A stretch of DNA of 64,000 nt, from the NCBI RefSeq assembly GCF_040712315.1, contig NC_134015.1, positions 46,015,964 to 46,079,963 on the forward strand, written 5' to 3'. How positions within the stretch are numbered: position 1 is the stretch's first letter; every line of letters starts with the position of its first letter. A program made the position numbers and the translations under genes. Below the pieces are notes generated by a model. The model was not told where the DNA came from. It was given only the letters and a program-made list of their open reading frames with translations, and searched no databases. Shown here in pieces: positions 56,611 to 64,000 of the stretch. The DNA is from Castanea sativa (Eukaryota; Streptophyta; Magnoliopsida; Fagales; Fagaceae).

Positions 56611-58165
56611 TATATATATATATATATGAAAGCAACCAATATATAATAGCTATAACTGTCTAAAATTGTCGTTCGAAACAGTACATATGTTGGAAATTAA
56701 GGACTAAGAAGATATGACATCCATAAATGTTACATGGTATGTTATCAATCTAGCAAGGAATATGTTCAAGTATCTGATAGGTAAGATGAGGTATCTATTT
56801 ATTTCAGTTTTAGCTTCCAAATACTGTGTTAAAGTCAAGAGGAATGACTGTCAGACAGCATCTAAGTTTCATTCATTCCTGTTTAGATAATCCTCTTCGT
56901 TTTCTCTTCGACTGATGTACAACTATGACCTAGTCACATAAAGGGTTTCAGCAGCAGTATGGTGCTTTGCAGATAATTGTTGTTATCAGAGACAGTAGTA
57001 ATCTCTAAACTACAAGTTGATTTCAGCAAGCTCATGCTCTATATACAGTACAGAGCAAGCGGGTTCAATGGCCAGTAGAGCTAAGAATGTAGTTTTTGAA
57101 GTTTTATTTTGAAGACACTGGGAGCAGTTTTATTAAGTACTATCTCAACATTGTTATCATTGCTAAAACCCTACTTTATTCACAAAGAGAAACCATTGTG
57201 ATCACTGTTGCTAAGCATCTTTACACTGCATGTCATTAATATCCAGTAAAGCTTGGTATTAAATAATGATCTAAATTCTTAACAAAATTTCCGTATATTT
57301 GGACTACTTTTACGTTTCTTGAACTCATATAAATTAATATAGGCAACCTTGGAGCCATGCTGCAGGACCATATTTCAAACTATGGTACAAGAGAACAATT
57401 CCTAAATGAGATGAGCTAGTTAGTAGAAGCTAGTACACTAGGAAGCCAAGCCATAGCCACAAGGCTTTCATCCTGGGCAGAAATTTAATTTTACTAGATA
57501 AACTACCTCTTGGTCCAAAAATTTAAGCTCCTACTTTAATACTATGATAAAATACCACTAAGCTCAAAAGCTTAAGCTAATAGAAAATGATGAATTTCAC
57601 TGCATAACAATTTTTGTTAAACACTCCATTTTATATTTTTTGGGACAAGCAGGATAAGTAGACAAGAAATAACACTAGTAATATGTGTTATATAAAAACT
57701 ACCACAGGAACAAAATGAAACCAAATGGAGGAAAATTAAACAAAAAGAAAAAAGAATAAACACTTAGAGATCCAGTGAAATTTTGGGATACCAGAAGATT
57801 TTGACAAAATTTATCCATAGTGTCTAGAAATATAGTAATAAATACTATAAAAAAAAAGTGTTTAGAAATATACTGATGAGTCCTATAATCTAGGGTACAG
57901 CACCTTAAGCATATTATAGCACTGAAAATAGTGAACTTTCAATTCACCATAGTGAGTACATTTCCCGTCAGGTTTCTCCATGCATTTTTTTAGAAATCTG
58001 TAAAAATAATCAGAATTTTATTCAAAAGAGGAGACTCCTTACGTACACAAAGCTCATATAAAAGCTCTCGTAACTTTCTCCATGCAATCAACACATTTAT
58101 ATTAGCTATTCACTTGCTCGGAAAGACCACGTACCACATGTGGAGAAGCATCTCATAGAACCAAG
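56611..58165. other. intergenic, no gene seen
   Basis: AT-rich spacer between the MITE and the PADRE pseudogene. No ORF with recognisable motifs, no clear repeat beyond the TA run at its left edge. Confidence 0.5.
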
Positions 58166-58830
58166 TCATGGAGAGAGCTCCTGTACAGAAGTTAGGCTGG
58201 GCTCCCATGGAAATCCTCTGAATGATTTTGCCTTTGGGAGGGGGGGTACAAAAGGTGTTTTATTTCTTATACCTTTTTCTTTGAATATTTTGACCACCTC
58301 TCCCTCGATAGATAAAATTCTTTTGCAGAACAAACAGATTCCTCCATACTTACTTCACCTGCATCAATGATGATCTTTAAATCCCACTCTCCTTCTTCAG
58401 AAATTTCTTTGACTTGGGCCTTCTCTGGGTATCTATGCTTCAGTTTCTGTACGGTCCTGGATGGGATTATATAATATTCTGACCAGGCAAGAGATTCTCT
58501 TCTGGGTGTAAGAGGGGCTTATGTGGATTTGTGAAAACTTCTGTCCGTGCAACAAACATCCCAGGATATTTTTCCATCAATGGAGATGCAGGAACCGCAT
58601 CTTGATACCGCTCCTCTCGCCCACCTGCTGAAGTATCCTCACAAAAATATTCTTCGATTGTAGGCTAATGTCCAATGATATGGAAACTCCCGATATTCTT
58701 CTAAATTCTGTGTCCTTAGAAGCTCCTTCCAAGTATTTCTTCCTTCTAGTTTCTCTGTTGTGACCCATACCCAGCAACTGAACGCACCCCTTCATCATAG
58801 CCAGCAATCAAATGTCATATATCCAAATGT
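58166..58830 (-). pseudogene. PADRE (DUF4228) domain gene, decayed
   Basis: Three pieces in different frames add up to the family pattern. First: ASPLMEKYPGMFVARTEVFT and LHPEENLLPGQ. Then, after a one-base loss near 58490, YYIIPSRTVQKLKHRYPEKA. Then SAKEFYLSRERWSKYSKKK and, after another one-base loss near 58260, FVPPLPKAKSF ... WEPSLTSVQELSP with a TGA at 58166-58168. These are hallmarks of small plant PADRE proteins, several of which respond to pathogens. The 5' part is poorly preserved. It lies just downstream of the glycosyltransferase gene, on the same strand. Confidence 0.6.
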
Positions 58831-59121
58831 TTCATTATATTCCACTGGCAGGGAATATGGAGCACTTTTATTTGCCAGAGGTATACTAGCACCAATGAGC
58901 ATTGACAAATGTATATTCAATTTTATTTTTCATGGCCGGCTCTTATAACTAATAATTTCCAATAGGCAGCAGTGATGAAACCAAGGCTCAGCAAAGTCAA
59001 AAACATGGAAGAAGGAACGGCTTCATCTGTATCTCTTCTTGGAGTAATTTTTGTCTCTTCTTGGAAGTGAAAACGAAAGTGAGCCTTGTATAAAGGATGA
59101 TAAATCATCACCTAGGCCCCA

Positions 59122-62100
59122 TTAGCTTGTCAATTTGAAATTGTGCCAACTTTGCAAGCACATCCTTGTACCAGACTCATAATCCCATAAGCCTGACAAT
59201 ACCTGGCGTTCCAGCTTCTTCAGTCTCCCACTAATCCAATTGTTGTGGAGAATAAGACAACCCTTCTTCACACAGGCAGATTTAACATTTTTCTTCCTCC
59301 ACAGATCTAGGTAAGCACCATTGGGGAAGAGGTCTCTGTCCAAAAAATAAACAGTCAGATTTGTTTCAGGTTCCACACATCTATTGTCACCCACACGATA
59401 AGATCCACCTTCCCCGCATAACGTGTCATAGAAGCTTGGCTGCTCAGAGAGGCCAGAAGTTGCAGCATGCTTCACCACCCTCTCCATAGCAGCAATTGTT
59501 GAATCATCACAACGAGCAAAGTAGAAACCAGAGTTTAAGCGCCTAGGTAAGTTTATTGGTCCTGCATATTAGCAAAGAGGGATGAGCATGTCACACTAAA
59601 TATAAATTAATCCTCATAATAGAAGAATCACTAAAAATTGACCCCACTAAAAATATTTCAGACTATGAAGAATAAAAATAAAAATAAATAAATAAAACAA
59701 CCTCCATCTATTTCTGTAAACCTACCAAACAATAGAAGAAAAAAAATTAAGAAATATGATTTTTAAGTGATCACACCAATGTCAATCAGATATTCAAGTT
59801 ATCCAATCAATTAATATTTTCCTCCCTTAACAGTATATTTGTATTCTGTACCTTTTACCCATCAAAAAAGGAGTGATTATTTTAAGTTTGAGATGCTTAG
59901 AGTATACCTGTTGTTTTGTATTCATCCGACTGTGCCACAAGAAAAGCAGGGCCAAAAGTGTAAAGCAATGGCAATGGATTTTCAAACCAATATACATCCA
60001 CATCACTAAGCAGTACATTGTAACCAAGCTTCAGTATCGTCAAAACCATTCTGGACTTTACTTTGGTCACCCTTTGAAAGCATTTTGTTCCGAAGTGGCA
60101 ATCATTGAAGCTGATGTTACTTGGAGCTAATGGATCCTTGAAAACTGGCAGGCCCTATCAGTAAATACCAAGTACTTAAATTTAGATTTCACACACCTTA
60201 GGGGCAATCTTCCAACAGCACAATGGAATGCAAGGCACAACTCAGCTTATTCCATTTGGACCCATTAGAAGCTATCCCCCCCCCCCCCCCCAACAAACAA
60301 AAAGAAAAAAAGAGCAATTGGTTTTACTACCTGAAGATACAGCACTAAAGTAAGAACAGCTTTAAGATTCTATTAAAAATATGAAGACATATGGAGATTA
60401 GTCCCAACAACACAAACAAGCTTCAAGATGTGAGATCAAGCAGAGTGTTCGTAGTAATATAGTACACAAGTTTCCCCAGACTTGGCTCCAACATGTTGTT
60501 AACCAAACTCACTCTGCTTGATGAATAAATTAGATTCCTTATTCTATTTGCATGTGCATATGCATGTACATAAACATGTGCAACAAAAGAAGTTGGTTAG
60601 ATAAAAAAGAAAGTCAATTAGCAAAATAATTAAATTTAATTATCAAAAAAGTGCATAAATAAATAAATAAATAAAAAGAACTGCAGTGAAGCAGAAATAC
60701 CTGCAAGACAGAGAACTGATAGGTTTCCTGGTCAAGAGCACAAATCATAAAATTTGTAATCAGGAGGCGGCGTAACCTGCACACCCAACTCATTAACATG
60801 TCCTTGTAACTATATCCAACAACTGCAAGAACAATTGTCTTGTTCTTGTCTGCAATAAAAGGAAGGAGCGACTCCAAGGAGAATGAAAATTCTAATGGTG
60901 CTGAGAGCTTCATATGATCCTTCAGAGAGCAATCCGGTATTTTTTCCAGTGAATTTATACCATCAATACAAGCCATGATCCTCCTTTTCCTCCAGGGATG
61001 CAAGATCCTTTCCTTCCATAATCTGAATGAACTCTGGTATCCATATGGATAAACAAAGTTTTCCGTTGGGTTGAAGAAAATATATTTTCTGTCACACTTC
61101 AATAGTTTTACAAGGCTAGAATAATTAGCTTCTTGATACAACAAGGATCCATACAGTGCCCCAATATGGGAATTTCCAACGTACTCCCAGCTTCTCATCT
61201 CAATACCTGAAACTTTGGAATTTCCAACTACTCCACTAGACCAAGGCTCTGGATCATATAGGTGGAAACTTGAGATGGTCCAACTGGAGTCAAACACAAA
61301 CCTGAAATCAGATGACATGGCCTCGTTAATAACCCAATTGTTGTGAATCCCTTTCCCATACAAGAAAGGAGGAAGAACTCCAGCATGTAAGGGCAAATCC
61401 CCGCTGTTCCATGCCATAAGCATTCTCCCTTTACAATGATTCCACTGCCAACTTTGACATAGTATCTCCTGCAACTGAATGAACAGAGTACAATTAAATG
61501 GAGTTGTCTCACATGGCCCAGAAACTTTCAATCTGGAACAGGTTCTTTTGTACCTCCTGGGTTCTCATCCACTTGCCATCCCCTCTTAACCAACGTTTCC
61601 CAGCCTCATCCAAGTAGAATGGGAAGTGGGAAATATTTTGTGAAGAAGCAACAAGGAGCCAATCACGGTCAAGTTCATAAGCATAGCTAAGAGTGGAAAT
61701 GAAGTCATTGAGAAGAATGGTCTCAGGATCGATGAGAACAAAAATATCTGACGTGAATGACTGCGATCTTGCTATCATGGAATGGAAGAATGGAGTACCA
61801 AGAAACCTAGATACATACAGGCAGATCATAAGGCAATGTATTCAATGTTTTTCCTTGTAAATAAGGCAAGAAACGGTTCACTAACATGCAAGAGTACAAA
61901 ATCATAACCATTATCTATCATATCTTCTCATATCTTCTTTAAAATGTTTTTTGTAAAGTTTAATTATAAAAAATAAAAAAATAGAAAAAGTTTTTTGTAA
62001 AGAAAATCTCATAGGATGCTGTTCATTATTGTCTATAAGATTGTATAATATAAGCATCTGGACATTCAGTTCATACGCCTGGTAGACTTGCTCACAGGAT

Positions 62101-63070
62101 ATATTGTTTTTATATGTTTGATGTATTTGAAATCAAATTAAATCAATAACAAAATCTTCCCTAAAACAATATATATTTGTAGGAAAAAAAAATTTCTTGT
62201 ATGTGATTTACATAACAGGGGGGAATTTTAGTTCAATATGACACAAGTAAAAAAAAGGTATCCAAAATCTTGTGCTGGAAAACAAATTACTTTCCCGTTT
62301 ATAAAATACCAATGATCCTAAAAGTGTAAGCTGTTTATAATTAGTAAATGTAATCATTTATAATACTGGAACAAATTACAGATTGTCCCAAAAACTTAAG
62401 CGGATGTAGTTTATTTAATCACCATTATTTTAACACTATACTGTTCCCAGTCAGACAGCAGTCTGCTATGTTAGCAACTAGAGGGAACTGCATCCATATA
62501 TAAATCATCTAGTTGTTCTGAAGCCCAGCACAAGATATCAAATCGAAGCTCTATACATATAGCAATTGCCTTCAAATTAATGCAGTCAATCAACTTAATG
62601 GATAAAGAAATCAAAAACTAACTCATTTGCTTACGTGAAATCAATGTTGGATTCAACCAAAACCCGTGAACCGAAATCACCAGCGAAGGAAACAACAGAA
62701 GGGTGTTGGCTGAAGAGAACAACAGAAATTTGTGGGGACAGAGCAAGCCATGACCGAATAGCTAGACTCTGCCTAGCCCCAACAGAGCCATTAAATGGGC
62801 TAGTAGCTGAGAAAATGGTAATTCTGGGTTTTCCCAGATCACCAAGATTGAGTTTTGACACTTTGATCCGATCATTGAGAGAAGGTAACCTCTGAGTAAC
62901 ATAGAGGGAGAGAGCAATCAACACAAACCCAGATAGCCAAATTGAGCATAGTCCAACTTGAAATGCCTGTGAAACAAAAAAAACAAAAAAAAAAAAAAAC
63001 AAACTGCTTAGCAGTTAGCAACAATACATATGAACATAGAGAGAGAAGTGAAAAGAGAAAGAACCTTCAT
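59122..63070 (-). CDS. RAY1: GT77 family glycosyltransferase, RAY1-like (6 exons)
   Basis: Exons on the minus strand: 63065-63070, 62635-62966, 61554-61806, 60701-61474, 59908-60154, 59122-59561. All junctions are GT/AG and the lengths sum to 684 codons with the stop. The first coding exon has only ATGAAG. A single N-terminal membrane anchor (VGLCSIWLSGFVLIALSLY) fits a type II Golgi protein. The first domain has SATSPFNGSVGARQSL and RVLVESNIDFTFLGTP; the C-terminal nucleotide-diphospho-sugar transferase domain (DUF271) has the DxD-type metal site SDVDVYW and NSGFYFAR, and ends LHNNWISGRLKKLERQV. Members transfer sugars such as arabinofuranose onto cell-wall glycans; RAY1 in Arabidopsis is tied to arabinogalactan arabinose. 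The assignment to RAY1 rather than a close paralogue is by recall. No stops or frameshifts. Confidence 0.85.
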
Positions 63071-64000
63071 TGCTGTATTATGGAGAAGAATGAAATGAAG
63101 TTTGTGATGGGTTTGTTTTGTTTAGTTTATTTATGAAGCCGGTGCTGAGTTAGTGGGAGAGAGAGAGAGAGAGATGGAAGTGAAACTTTAACCGAAAGAA
63201 ACAAAATGTACAAGTAACGAACTTGCCACTACTGTACTATGACTATCAGCGCCACCAAGTCCGGGAAGGCCATTAGCCATGTGAGCGTTTTGTCGTTGTG
63301 GACACGTCAGTTTCCACTTTCCATTGAAAAGTGAACCTTTTTTTTTTCCATTTGAATAAGCGAACTGCGTCAACGAAGTTAGAGACAAAGAGATTTGTTT
63401 GCCGACGGAAAAATGGTATTACCGTAATAAAATACACAACTTTTATCACTGCTCTTTTATCACAACTCGCGCGCATATAGCAAGTTGTGGCTTGTGTTGT
63501 GAGCGGTGAAAAAAAAAATGGGTGGGTTTATAAGTTCACCGTTCACAACTCGTTCCATAGTAAAGTTGTACATTATATTGTGATCCTAGCATTGTTCTTG
63601 TTTAGGAGGTAAAGCAGATTAGAAGTTCGGGCTCTTGTTTTTGACAAAATAATGTGTTTGAATCTTCTCTACATAAAAACTAATACTAAATCTTTTTACA
63701 TAATTCCTCCAAAAAAAAAAAATCTATTTACGCCTTTCTTATTGCACACTGCCTTACACTCACTGTAAAATCATTTGAAAATTGTGAAAGTTTGAACTCG
63801 TGTTTTAAAAATATAATTTTAATTGAAACACAGCAGTTTGTGTTCTGTGAATGCTAAAATATGTGCAATTTTGAGACTATCTTCATAGAGGTCATAGAAG
63901 AATAGAATGGATAAATTATTGAAGAATGAAATGAGATGATATATTCAATTATGCATGTGTGAGGGAATTTATAAAAGGATATGAAAGTAAATGAGTATAT
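63071..64000. other. upstream region of the GT77 gene, no gene seen
   Basis: Holds a GA run (63157-63174) near the likely transcription start of the minus-strand gene, then AT-rich intergenic DNA. Short ORFs at 63188-63476 are unsupported. Confidence 0.5.

Noticed and set aside
63600..63670. SINE-like segment with a box-B-like 'gtgtttgaatcttc'
   Set aside because: No acceptable box A at the right spacing and no clear tail.
1..64000. CRISPR arrays, rRNA or intact tRNA genes
   Set aside because: The tandem arrays seen have related, not unique, spacers and belong to retroelements. No cloverleaf or rRNA sequence was recognised.

Overview
This is plant nuclear DNA. It holds intron-bearing genes with GT/AG splice junctions, a chloroplast phosphate transporter, a plant cell-wall glycosyltransferase, an F-box gene family and many plant-type transposable elements. 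The composition (AT-rich, dense in old LTR elements) suggests a woody eudicot, but I cannot name the species from sequence alone.

Layout. 1-12.4 kb: a decayed, intron-containing hAT transposase gene (9324-12017) with a hAT-like terminus at 12431. Its CT-rich 5' region is split by a complete but dead Ty1/copia element on the minus strand (806-8855, 5-bp target duplication TCTTC). 12.8-14.0 kb: a broken F-box gene. 14.8-43.8 kb: a retroelement block. It contains two full-length copies of one Ty3/gypsy family (Tat-like by its second RNase H), one on the plus strand (14812-26374) and one on the minus strand (31352-42733), each with its own target duplication. Between them lies an internally deleted relative (27520-30320). 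The minus copy sits inside a small hAT-like element, which itself sits inside a ~0.39-kb MITE. 44.4-49.3 kb: a second MITE copy broken by a Helitron-like element, a second F-box fragment, an intact hAT-like MITE and a solo LTR. 51.4-63.1 kb: the two intact host genes, plastid phosphate transporter PHT2;1 (plus, 3 exons) and a GT77 glycosyltransferase resembling RAY1 (minus, 6 exons), with a decayed PADRE/DUF4228 gene between them.

The most interesting content is the gypsy family. Each full copy carries gag-protease-RT-RNaseH-RNaseH-integrase on the sense strand. Between integrase and the 3' LTR it also carries a separate gene on the opposite strand, with three exons, a TATA-like box and about 820 codons (N-terminal domain like Pfam Transposase_28, Pro/Lys-rich middle, long coiled coil). 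The two genes converge on a tandem-repeat array. In both copies gag, protease and RT lie in one frame separated by TAG codons at the same two positions.

Nearly all coding damage in the elements is C-to-T or G-to-A, as expected from deamination of methylated cytosine in silenced DNA. The two host genes are free of stops and frameshifts.
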